A stretch of 64,000 nucleotides of DNA, taken from Xenococcaceae cyanobacterium MO_167.B27. Its GTDB lineage: Bacteria; Cyanobacteriota; Cyanobacteriia; Cyanobacteriales; Xenococcaceae. This document shows, in pieces, positions 28,463 to 37,442 of this stretch. Where the stretch lies: contig JASJCP010000028.1 of NCBI GenBank assembly GCA_030065935.1, forward strand, positions 1-64,000, read 5' to 3'. The notes under the pieces are model-generated. The model made no database searches and was not told the DNA's origin. It worked only from the letters and a program-made list of their open reading frames with translations. Each line of letters begins with the position of its first letter. Position 1 is the stretch's first letter. The position numbers and the translations under genes are program-made.

Positions 28463-29359
28463 ATGAATATTGATTATCAGAAAAAAATTCAACCTCGCTC
28501 TGCTAAAGAAAGAAGTTTAGATATTATTTTTTATTGGGCAGCAAAAGTTTTCGCGATCGCGATCGCGGTAGTATTAGTAATGATTACCATACTAGTAGCT
28601 CTACGAGCTTTTCCTGCCATAAGAGAATTTGGTCTAGGTTTTTTAACTACCAGTAGTTGGAATCCTGTAAGAAGTCAATATGGTATTTTACCAGCCATTT
28701 ATGGGACTATAGCCAGTTCATTTATTGCCTTATTAATATCTGTACCTATAGGTTTGGGAACAGCAATTTTTCTCAGCGAAGACTATTTCCCCCCTGCAAT
28801 ACAAAGAACTATTGTTTTTTTAGTTGAATTATTAGCAGCCGTACCCAGTGTAGTTTATGGACTCTGGGGAATTTTTGTTTTAATTCCCTTCCTAAAAGAA
28901 ATTACCCCCCTCAGAGGTCCTGGAATGCTCCCCGCAGCCTTAATCCTTTCAGTGATGATTTTGCCTACTATTGCTGCTATTTCCCGTGATGCCATTATCA
29001 ATGTACCTAGTGGCTTGAGACAAGCTGCTGTAGGTTTGGGTGCAACTCGTTGGGAAGCAATCCTCAAGATCGTTTTACCTGCTGCTTCTTCAGGAATTAT
29101 CGGCGGTATTATGCTGGCGTTGGGAAGGGCTTTGGGGGAAACAATGGCTGTAACCATGTTGATTGGGAATGCTAACAAAGTTGACTTTTCTGTATTTGCC
29201 CCATCTAATACTGTTTCTTCCTTACTGGCTAATCAGTTTGCTGAAGCTAGTGGCTTACAAGTAGCAGCCCTGATGTATGCTGCTCTAATTCTTTTTGCGA
29301 TCACTCTAGCAGTTAACGTACTAGCACAGTTATTAGTAACCAGACTTCAAAAAATCTAA
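28463..29359 (+). CDS. pstC: Phosphate ABC transporter permease PstC
   Basis: 298 aa permease; 'AVPSVVYGLWGIFVLIPFLKE', 'AIINVPSGLRQAAVGLGATRWEAILKIVLPAASSGIIGGIMLALGRALGETMAVTMLIGN'. Confidence 0.93.
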   Translation: MNIDYQKKIQPRSAKERSLDIIFYWAAKVFAIAIAVVLVMITILVALRAFPAIREFGLGFLTTSSWNPVRSQYGILPAIYGTIASSFIALLISVPIGLGTAIFLSEDYFPPAIQRTIVFLVELLAAVPSVVYGLWGIFVLIPFLKEITPLRGPGMLPAALILSVMILPTIAAISRDAIINVPSGLRQAAVGLGATRWEAILKIVLPAASSGIIGGIMLALGRALGETMAVTMLIGNANKVDFSVFAPSNTVSSLLANQFAEASGLQVAALMYAALILFAITLAVNVLAQLLVTRLQKI

Positions 29360-29408
29360 ATATAGCTAATCCCAGGATGAAGGATGAAGGAATGATTCAT
29401 CAACCATT

Positions 29409-29460
29409 AGCAACTAGCAACTAACAACTAACAACTAACAATTAACAATTAACAATTAAT
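29409..29460. repeat. Short tandem heptamer repeat (CAACTAA/CAATTAA)n
   Basis: gcaactagcaactaacaactaacaactaacaattaacaattaacaattaat between pstC and pstA. Confidence 0.9.
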
Positions 29461-29461
29461 C

Positions 29462-30370
29462 ATGACATTAGAATATTATTCCAATAATCAATCTAATATA
29501 GAGTTCGATCCTGCTAGTTTAAAAAAGAATCTTTCTTCTTTCCGTACTCTATTCGGTTTATTTATGTCAGGGGTAGCAGGATTATTTACCTTCATGGCAA
29601 TTGTGCCTTTATTTATCATTCTGAGTTATCTCCTCAGCAAAGGAATTAGCTCCCTCAGATTACAAGTCTTTAGCGAATTACCTCCACCACCTTTGGTAGA
29701 AGGGGGCGGTTTTGGTAATGCCATCATTGGAACAGTACTCATGGTGGGTATTGGAGCTTTAATTAGTGTCCCTATCGGGGTAATGGCTGCAATTTATTTA
29801 TCAGAATTCAGTGAAGGAAAGTTAGCAGATTGGATTCGTTTTGCTACTAATGTCCTTAGTGGTGTTCCCTCCATTATTATTGGGGTATTTGCCTACATTG
29901 CTGTTGTTCTAACAACTAGAACTTACTCCGCTTGGGCTGGAGGTTTCGCCCTGGCAATTTTAATGTTACCAATTATTGTGCGGACTACCGATGAAGCCCT
30001 GAAACTTGTTCCCCAAGAAGTACGCCAAGCCTCTATTGGTGTGGGCGCAAACAACTATCAAACTGTATTGCAAGTAGTATTACCTGCTGCGATTCCTGCC
30101 ATTATTACAGGTGTTACCCTAGCAGTAGCTCGTGCTGCTGGAGAAACTGCACCTTTACTGTTTACTGCTCTGTTTACTCAGTTTTGGCCCAATTGGGGAA
30201 ATAAGTTAGTTGAGCCTACAGCGTCTTTAGCGGTATTGGTTTATAATTTTGCGATCGTTCCTTTCCAAAATCAACAAGAGTTAGCCTGGGCTGCTGCTTT
30301 TATCTTGGTAGTCTTGGTGCTATTAACTAGTATTATTTCTCGCATTGCAACTCAAGCGCGTACTTATTAA
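29462..30370 (+). CDS. pstA: Phosphate ABC transporter permease PstA
   Basis: 'GVPSIIIGVFAYIAVVL', 'EALKLVPQEVRQASIGVGANNYQTVLQVVLPAAIPAIITGVTLAVARAAGETAPLLFTALF'. Confidence 0.93.
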   Translation: MTLEYYSNNQSNIEFDPASLKKNLSSFRTLFGLFMSGVAGLFTFMAIVPLFIILSYLLSKGISSLRLQVFSELPPPPLVEGGGFGNAIIGTVLMVGIGALISVPIGVMAAIYLSEFSEGKLADWIRFATNVLSGVPSIIIGVFAYIAVVLTTRTYSAWAGGFALAILMLPIIVRTTDEALKLVPQEVRQASIGVGANNYQTVLQVVLPAAIPAIITGVTLAVARAAGETAPLLFTALFTQFWPNWGNKLVEPTASLAVLVYNFAIVPFQNQQELAWAAAFILVVLVLLTSIISRIATQARTY

Positions 30371-30933
30371 ACCCCTTTAGTTTTTAGACAAATAAATTTA
30401 CACTTCTTAAAATCAACTGTTACTTAATGTAAATATTTTTCAGGAATTCAAGAAATGGAGAAATCCGTAATCAGCCTGAAAAAATGTTTCAATTACCTTA
30501 ATTGGTGAGCAAAGTATTAACGTCACTTCGCGACTTTCGGCAGAATTTATATGGCGTGATGAGCAGAAGGTTTGTCCTTGCTTCTACCTTCTTACCTTTG
30601 GTCTAAGTCCCCTTCTTCTTTAAGGAGGAATAGAGTTAAGGAGGGGTTTAAGTCCCCGCAAAAAACTTCTGCCGTCTGCCTTCTGCCTTCTGCCTTCGTT
30701 TTAATACTTATACGGTTATTCCCCCCTCCCTATTCAGGGTAGGGGACGTTAAGGTTTTAATCATAAACTTTATAAAAAGTTACATAACTTAAAACCATGA
30801 TGAGTCTAATTACTCTACTAGTCTATATCTGGGCTTTGTTGGTGATTCTGAATCGACTTAGCAGCCAATATAAATCTAGTAGCTAAGTTGTTCAAACAGT
30901 TTCAGAATTGTCAAATTTAACTTTAACTAGACT

Positions 30934-31513
30934 ATGAGTCACTCTCAAGTGTCTCAAACTCTCAAAATGGCAGTGCCTAATGAAGTAATACCCATTGAGC
31001 ATTATTTACGCCAACCTCAAAGGCTAGTTCAGGCTATTACCGACCCCAGTCGAATTCAGCAACTGTCTCTGTCCGACTTTCGCTTGCAGCTTAAGCCTCT
31101 ACAATTCATGATGCTTCATATCCAGCCTATGGTAGAATTAGGGATTTGGACGCAAGGGGATGAAGTTCTAAATTTGCGATCGCTTGGTTGTGAGATTCAA
31201 GGTGCATAATTCTTAGTACAGTCTTTTCATCTAGAATTGGCTGGTACTCTCTCACCCTATCGCCGAAAAACCACCACGGAATTACGAGGAAAGGCTGAAC
31301 TTAAAGGTACAAGTTGAAGTTCCTCCTGCTCTTAAGCTTCTTCCTAAGTCCGTTCTGGATAGCTCTGCTAAAACGTTTCTCAATGGCATCTTATTGACCA
31401 TTAAACATCGTTTAGAACACCAATTGTTGCGGGATTATTACAACTGGGTTAAGGCTAATCAAACTGGCTTAACATCTCCTCTGCTGATGCAGATGGAGAG
31501 TCTGACTAGTTGA
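30934..31513 (+). pseudogene. DUF1997-like protein, disrupted by one nonsense codon and one +1 frameshift
   Basis: ORF 30934-31209 '...LGCEIQGA*' continues in frame 'FLVQSFHLELAGTLSPYRRKTTTELRGKAELK', then after an extra base near 31303 'VQVEVPPALKLLPKSVLDSSAKTFLNGILLTIKHRLEHQLLRDYYNWVKANQ...*'. Confidence 0.75.
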
Positions 31514-31756
31514 ACCAGTAAAGATTCGAGTTGAAGAAAAATAGTGATCTACCAATTAGTTTCTTAATTTTTGGCAAAAATGGAATCCGTATTTTAACTC
31601 AAATCTTAGGATTTTTCATTTTGGCAATCTCGATTCAACTTTTAACTGACGGCATTTTTGCTGTTCTAGAACAATCAGGTTGGAGCTAACATTTAAAATC
31701 CTAAGTCAAATTAAATAATCAATCAATTTTAATCATCACAATTTTTATATATTCCC

Positions 31757-32425
31757 ATGGAACTACATCAGATTAAAACTTTTCTCGATAGCCCTAATCC
31801 TCAAAATCGCATGAAAGCGATTACTGAATTAAGACACCATGAACCTTCTTTAGTTGTCCCCCTACTCAAGCAAAGAATGCATGACCAAGAATTTATAATT
31901 CGTTCTTTTGTCGCAATGGGTTTAGGGTACAAGCAAACAGAGGAAGGATTTGAATTATTACTGGATTTAATAGAAAATGATCGGGATTATAACGTTAGGG
32001 CCGAAGCAGCTAATTCCCTTTCTAAATATGGAGAGCATGCAATTCCTCATCTGGTGAAATTATTTGAACAAGATTCTCATTGGTTAGTTCGTCAGAGCAT
32101 TTTCGCAGCTATTGAGCTAACAAACTATCCTGAAATTCTTTTAAAATTGTCGGCACTAGGAATAGAGGGAGATGATCCAGTTGTGAAACTTACAGCGATC
32201 GCCAATTTAGGTCAATTAGCAAAAACTCCTTACCAAGCCTCAGCATTAGAGGTACTCCTTACCGCAGTAAAATCTAATCAAAGTATCATTAGGGTGAGAG
32301 TGGCAAGAGTCTTAAAACATTTCGATGATCCCAAAGCCCAAACCGCTTTACTAGAATTGCGAGAAGATTCTGATTATCGAGTGGTGGCTGCGACTTTAGA
32401 AGGACTGTTTAGCAGTGAGCAGTAA
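31757..32425 (+). CDS. HEAT-repeat protein
   Basis: Repeating helices: 'EGFELLLDLIENDRDYNVRAEAANSLSKYGEHAIPHLVKLFEQDSHWLVRQSIFAAIE'. Confidence 0.85.
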   Translation: MELHQIKTFLDSPNPQNRMKAITELRHHEPSLVVPLLKQRMHDQEFIIRSFVAMGLGYKQTEEGFELLLDLIENDRDYNVRAEAANSLSKYGEHAIPHLVKLFEQDSHWLVRQSIFAAIELTNYPEILLKLSALGIEGDDPVVKLTAIANLGQLAKTPYQASALEVLLTAVKSNQSIIRVRVARVLKHFDDPKAQTALLELREDSDYRVVAATLEGLFSSEQ

Positions 32426-32551
32426 TCAGTAAACAGTGATCGATGTCACAGAAACATCTGGATATGGTTATCTTTCGGGATAGTTTGTTAAGAACCATCA
32501 AAGTTTGGGGAAACATATAGATTGTAGTACCGTGAATCTTGTCTAAGAATA

Positions 32552-33532
32552 ATGTATTCTGCTGCCGATCTTGCAACTCAATCAACTAATAATCAACCTA
32601 TCCCAGTTGTACAGACTTGGAATTTATGCAAGGTATATCGTACTGGTTTCTGGATGAACCAAAAAATTGAATCTCTCAAAGACTGTTCTCTAACAGTGTA
32701 TCAGGGCGAAACTTTTGGATTGTTGGGACCAAACGGTGCAGGGAAAACCACTTTATTAAAAACTTTACTGGGAATTATTCGCCCTACTTCTGGGAAAGCA
32801 GTACTTTTGGGTCGTCCTATTGGCGATCGCAATGTTAAGCAAAAAATTGGCTATCTTCCAGAAAATGCTTATCTTTATGACTATCTCACAGCCTGGGAAT
32901 TTCTCGGTTTTACGGCTGGTTTGTTTCAAATTCCCCAATCTAAGCAAAATCGCAAGATTACAGAACTTTTAGATTTAGTTGGTTTAGCCAAATCCACTGC
33001 TAAAAAGAAAAAGCTGAAGCAGTATTCTAAAGGGATGCTGCAACGGGTAGGAATGGCGCAAGCTTTGATTAACGATCCTGAAGTTGTCTTTCTTGATGAA
33101 CCCATGTCAGGATTAGACCCTATGGGACGTTATCGGATGCGAGAAATTGTTTTATCTTTGAAACAAGCAGGAAAGACGATATTCTTTAACTCTCACATTT
33201 TAGCGGATGTGGAACAGATATGCGATCGCATTGCCATTTTGGCTCTGGGGGATTTGATTTGTCAAGGCTCTCTTAATGAACTTCTGGGTAATGGCGATGT
33301 ATATCAAGTGTTAATCAAAGGAGGAGACTCCGAGACTCTTGCACCCTGGATTTCTAATTTAACTTGGGAAAACAATCGCTGGCATGGTCAATTACAAAAA
33401 TCACCAGAAGCTTTTTTAGCTCATCTCAATACTATTGATGCTCAATTAATTAGTATGCAACTGGCTCGCCCTTCTCTAGAAGAATTCTTTATGCAGCAAT
33501 TACGAGAAAGAGGTATCGAGTTTAGTCGTTAA
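32552..33532 (+). CDS. ABC transporter ATP-binding protein
   Basis: Walker A 'GLLGPNGAGKTTLLKTLLG', signature 'YSKGMLQRVGMAQAL', Walker B 'EVVFLDEPMSGLDP'. Confidence 0.93.
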   Translation: MYSAADLATQSTNNQPIPVVQTWNLCKVYRTGFWMNQKIESLKDCSLTVYQGETFGLLGPNGAGKTTLLKTLLGIIRPTSGKAVLLGRPIGDRNVKQKIGYLPENAYLYDYLTAWEFLGFTAGLFQIPQSKQNRKITELLDLVGLAKSTAKKKKLKQYSKGMLQRVGMAQALINDPEVVFLDEPMSGLDPMGRYRMREIVLSLKQAGKTIFFNSHILADVEQICDRIAILALGDLICQGSLNELLGNGDVYQVLIKGGDSETLAPWISNLTWENNRWHGQLQKSPEAFLAHLNTIDAQLISMQLARPSLEEFFMQQLRERGIEFSR

Positions 33533-33839
33533 GATTGAGTAGCTCTGTTTATACAACCGACACATTATCTTGTTGAAATCTTTATTTAGTAAGGATTTTC
33601 ACTTCTGTATTATGTTAATAATGCTAAATGTAGCTACCCACCCTGTAGCAATACTTTTGGCAGTAAGGTAAGGTGTTTGGGAAGTATCTTAAATCTGTAG
33701 AGATATCTGATAGCTTGTGATATCTCCTAGAGGAAAGGGTAAGATTATTTCAAGTATTAGAGGCGGAAATAGTCCACCTCTGATTTTTTTGTGAAGAGAA
33801 TAAATACGAAAATCAAAATATCAAGGTTTTTAGAGATTT

Positions 33840-34550
33840 CTAATGATATTTTTGTTTGTTTTTAGCACAAGCAAATCCCAATACACCCAATGCTAGCAAG
33901 CCAAGCAGAGAATTAGGTTCTGGAGTTGCTGCAACTTCTACTTGTCCCCGAATTGCACCAGTAGGAGTCCCCAATGAATGAATATTCCAATACAAACTAG
34001 TATCACCTTCTGGGACATTGAGTAATTCATCAACTACTGATTGGAAATCAGGGAAAGATGCTGTTGCCACAAATTCTCCTTTGCTTTCTTCCAAAAGACC
34101 GCTTATGGTAGTGCTTTCTGGGGTAATGTCAATAAAAAAATCGTCATCTAGATCGCTAGTAATACTGAAATTCCCCAAATCATCTACTCTTAACTCTCTT
34201 ATGGGAAAGGGTAGTTCTCCATTTACACCACGCTCAGCACCTCCATGAAGATGGAAAAGAGTGATATCGTCATCATCTGTGGGAGTAGTTCCGTCTCTAA
34301 GAGCAGTAAAATTAAGCTCTGGAGTTACAATGACTTCATACCTTAGCCCATAGTTATCATCATCATCTTGTAACAGGTCTAGGGTAGCAAAACCAGTAGC
34401 AGTAGAGGTTGATTCAACAACTTCTTGAGCAGCATCGAGAGAAGAAGTAAAACGTCTAATTAAATCAAAAGCTTGGGCTGGTTGGCTGATAGATATGGTA
34501 ATAGGTGCTAGTGCAAAGGTGCAAAGAGGAATACTGAGCCATCGTTTCAT
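33840..34550 (-). CDS. CHRD-domain protein with PEP-CTERM sorting signal
   Basis: 'FTSSLDAAQEVVES...ATGFATLDLL...ITLFHLHGGAERGVNGELPFPI...YWNIHSLGTPTGAIRGQVEV' and C-term 'ATPEPNSLLGLLALGVLGFACAKNKQKYH'. Confidence 0.88.
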   Translation of the reverse strand: MKRWLSIPLCTFALAPITISISQPAQAFDLIRRFTSSLDAAQEVVESTSTATGFATLDLLQDDDDNYGLRYEVIVTPELNFTALRDGTTPTDDDDITLFHLHGGAERGVNGELPFPIRELRVDDLGNFSITSDLDDDFFIDITPESTTISGLLEESKGEFVATASFPDFQSVVDELLNVPEGDTSLYWNIHSLGTPTGAIRGQVEVAATPEPNSLLGLLALGVLGFACAKNKQKYH

Positions 34551-34642
34551 ATTTTAAGAATCTCCTTATGTAACGAAATGTTTATGTTCTAAGTAAAAAC
34601 ACTGAACATATTATTTAAGTAGTGTACTTCTATATAAGAAAT

Positions 34643-35275
34643 TTAAGTATTACGATTGTTGTAAACAAAAATTGCAGCTTGAGTGCGGTCGCGTAAATTT
34701 AATCTCCTCAAGATACTATTAACGTGATTTTTGACGGTACGCTCTGTAATATAAAGTTCTTCGGCAATTTCTCGATTACTATAGCCTTGAGCAATTAAGT
34801 TTAAGACTTCTTGCTCTCTGGTGCTTAATTCTGCTATTTCTGGAGGAGTCTTAACCTTAGTATTAGCACCCGCATTGACTTTTTCCCACAGTCCAGGTCC
34901 TAATTGGGTGTAACCTTTGTAAATAGAACGAATAGCTTGGGCAAGTTCTTCTGAAGGAGTATCTTTGAGTAAATAACCTTTTGCGCCACAAGCCATAGCT
35001 TGAATAACATATTCATCATCATCAAAGGTAGTAAGAACTAATACTTTAATTTCAGGAGCTTGTTGGGTTAAGGCTCTAATGGCTGCAACTCCATCCATAA
35101 TAGGCATTCTAATATCCATTAATACTACATCAGGTTTCAATTCCAGCGATCGCATTACGGCTATTTTTCCATTGTCTGCTTCTGCGATCACTTCAATATC
35201 TGGCTTAGTTTGCAACAGACTAGCTAAACCCTCTCGCACAATACTCTGATCATCAGCAAGCAAAACTCTAATCAT
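34643..35275 (-). CDS. NarL/FixJ-family response regulator
   Basis: REC 'VLLADDQSIVREGLASLL...VVLMDIRMPIMDG' plus LuxR HTH 'LSTREQEVLNLIAQGYSNREIAEELYITERTVKNHVNSILRRL'. Confidence 0.93.
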   Translation of the reverse strand: MIRVLLADDQSIVREGLASLLQTKPDIEVIAEADNGKIAVMRSLELKPDVVLMDIRMPIMDGVAAIRALTQQAPEIKVLVLTTFDDDEYVIQAMACGAKGYLLKDTPSEELAQAIRSIYKGYTQLGPGLWEKVNAGANTKVKTPPEIAELSTREQEVLNLIAQGYSNREIAEELYITERTVKNHVNSILRRLNLRDRTQAAIFVYNNRNT

Positions 35276-35303
35276 TTATAATGCTTCCCAAGATTTATCG
35301 GAC

Positions 35304-36602
35304 TTATACCAAAAGTTTAATCTCCACCTGAATTTTACATCCTGCTCCTGGCTTACTAATTAAACTAAAGTTACCATCTAGAGCTTCTATTCTTTCCCTC
35401 ATTCCTTGTAAACCAAAACCCGTAGTATTAGCTAATGGTTCAAAACCAACACCATTATCTTCTATTGTTAGAAACAGTTTCTCTGCTTTTTCTTCCAAAT
35501 ATACATTAACTTGACTTGCCTGACTGTATCTAGCAATATTAGTAAGTGCTTCTTGTACTAAACGATAGATAGCAGTAATAATTTCTCCTGAAATAGCGGA
35601 TACAATATAAATATGATAATTTACTTGAATTTCTGTAGTTGATTGAAACTCTTGAATTAACTTTTCTAAACTCGCTTCTAGCGATCGCTCTTGTAAAAGT
35701 TTTTGGCGTAAAGTAGCCACAGACTGACGAACATTTTGCAAAGCTTCTCTTCCTAACTGTCTGGCTTTTACAAGATGTTCTTCTGCTTTAGCTGGATTTT
35801 CTGAGAAAAAACAAGCCACATTTTCTAATTGAATACTTTGAGCAGTCAGAGAATGACCTACAGAATCATGAATCTCACGAGCAATACGATTTCTTTCTTC
35901 TAGAGTAGCTTGATTTTCAATTTTTAAAGCATATTGACGCAAGCGACTATTAGCTAATATCAGTTTTTGTTTACTTTCATATTCTGCTAATACTGCTCCG
36001 ACTAACAGCATCACAAAAGCTAGTACCAAGCCAAAAAGTAAAGCGGAATTCAACAAAAATCCCCACAAAATCCCTCTAACTTCTTCCTCTGATAAATGCC
36101 TTAACAAACGAGGTAAAGGTCTTCCTAAAGGAATTCCTAGAGGGCGAATGTGCCACCAGGACATAATTTTAACGGCAATAAAAGATATATAAGCTAATGC
36201 AGCAGTAATAATTCTTTCTTTACCAGGAAATAATACACAAGCTCTAATTACTACTATCAATAGTAATGGAGTAAATAAGCGATCGCCTTTGCCCCCTAAC
36301 AATACACTTAGCCAACTTAAAACTAAGCAAATAGAAATATAAATCTTAGCCAATAAAGGATTATTAAATGGTATTTTATAGCCCATTATTCCTAGTGCAG
36401 CAACAGTAAACAATGCTCCCAAATCAAACAAAAATTTTAATTCTTGATGGTGTAATGCTCCTGGAAAAGGACGAGAAGGAAGTAAAAAACTAAATACAGT
36501 CAGTAAAGCAATTCCCAACAAAATCCACTCTAGATAAAGCAATAAGCGGAAAGGATGTTGTTTCCAAACTAGTTTAGACATCAATTTATATTTATGTAGC
36601 AC
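35304..36602 (-). CDS. Sensor histidine kinase (NarX/DesK-like, HisKA_3)
   Basis: Multiple TM helices; 'ERNRIAREIHDSVGHSLTAQSIQLEN'; 'VQEALTNIARYSQASQVNVYL...IEDNGVGFEPLANTTGFGLQGMRERIEAL'. Confidence 0.92.
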   Translation of the reverse strand: MLHKYKLMSKLVWKQHPFRLLLYLEWILLGIALLTVFSFLLPSRPFPGALHHQELKFLFDLGALFTVAALGIMGYKIPFNNPLLAKIYISICLVLSWLSVLLGGKGDRLFTPLLLIVVIRACVLFPGKERIITAALAYISFIAVKIMSWWHIRPLGIPLGRPLPRLLRHLSEEEVRGILWGFLLNSALLFGLVLAFVMLLVGAVLAEYESKQKLILANSRLRQYALKIENQATLEERNRIAREIHDSVGHSLTAQSIQLENVACFFSENPAKAEEHLVKARQLGREALQNVRQSVATLRQKLLQERSLEASLEKLIQEFQSTTEIQVNYHIYIVSAISGEIITAIYRLVQEALTNIARYSQASQVNVYLEEKAEKLFLTIEDNGVGFEPLANTTGFGLQGMRERIEALDGNFSLISKPGAGCKIQVEIKLLV

Positions 36603-36668
36603 TTTATCAAGCTAGAAATAAGTGAGATTTATAGCGGTTCTCATCTTCTATGTACAGTCTGAAACACT

Positions 36669-36715
36669 GTTAATTGTTAGTTGTTAGTTGTTAGTTGTTA
36701 GTTGTTAGTTGTTGA
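36669..36715. repeat. Short tandem heptamer repeat (GTTAGTT)n
   Basis: gttaattgttagttgttagttgttagttgttagttgttagttgtt. Confidence 0.92.
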
Positions 36716-36722
36716 TGGAAAA

Positions 36723-36755
36723 ACTTGCTACTTGCTACTTGCTACTTGCTACTTC
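36723..36755. repeat. Short tandem heptamer repeat (TTGCTAC)n
   Basis: acttgctacttgctacttgctacttgctacttc. Confidence 0.92.
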
Positions 36756-36920
36756 ATTCCTCATCCTTCATTCCTCATCCCTGTTTTAACAAACTACTAG
36801 TCCCAAAGTACCAAAAGACAATAACAAATTTAGGAACAGAGATCGAGGTAAGAGCAATATTCAATTATCTACTATTGAACTGTAAGTAATTTTATCTCAA
36901 AAATTCCGAGGACATTAGTT

Positions 36921-37439
36921 ATGAAACTTCGCACTATCTCAACTTTAGCAGCTTTATCTTTAGCCATTCCCCTAGCTGGTTATGCAATTCAATCTCAAGC
37001 TAAAGATTATAGATTATATGAAACTAACACCACTATTATCAGCCAAAGACCTTCAGAAAGAAGACAAAAAATCGAAAGAATGATGCAACAACTCGATCTT
37101 ACCCCTGAACAAACACAACAAATTAACGCTATTAGAGAAGAATCTCGCAGCGAATATGAAGCTTTAAAGCCAGAAATAAGGGCAAATCAACAACAAATGC
37201 AGTCTTTACTAGCTAGTGATGCTTCTAATAGGGAATTACGGCAACAACATCAACAAATGCAACGTCTGTATCAACAAATGGGCGATCGCAGATTTGAAAC
37301 CATGTTACAAATTCGCGAAGTTCTCACCCCAGAACAAAGAGCCAAAATGGCTCTTTGTTCTGGGGTGAGCGTCCAGAATCTCGTGGTTTTCGCCGTTTCC
37401 ATTAGATTTTGTAGGTGGGGCGATGCCCCACTTGATTGA
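36921..37439 (+). CDS. Spy/CpxP-like periplasmic protein with frameshifted C-terminus
   Basis: Signal peptide; 'ERRQKIERMMQQLDLTPEQTQQINAIREES...LTPEQRAKMA'; downstream of a palindrome the original-looking tail 'ERPESRGFRRFH*' is in another frame. Confidence 0.8.
   Translation: MKLRTISTLAALSLAIPLAGYAIQSQAKDYRLYETNTTIISQRPSERRQKIERMMQQLDLTPEQTQQINAIREESRSEYEALKPEIRANQQQMQSLLASDASNRELRQQHQQMQRLYQQMGDRRFETMLQIREVLTPEQRAKMALCSGVSVQNLVVFAVSIRFCRWGDAPLD
37322..37370. repeat. Perfect palindrome with 22-bp arms and 3-nt loop inside the Spy-like gene
   Basis: CTCACCCCAGAACAAAGAGCCA-aaa-TGGCTCTTTGTTCTGGGGTGAG (37323-37369). Confidence 0.95.
37415..37431. terminator. Short GC-rich hairpin GTGGGGC-gat-GCCCCAC
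   Basis: Read directly, between the two convergent genes. Confidence 0.4.
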
Positions 37440-37442
37440 ATA

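Noticed and set aside
34018-34248. Plus-strand ORF opposite the CHRD gene
   Set aside because: Antisense to a well-supported PEP-CTERM/CHRD protein; no family resemblance.
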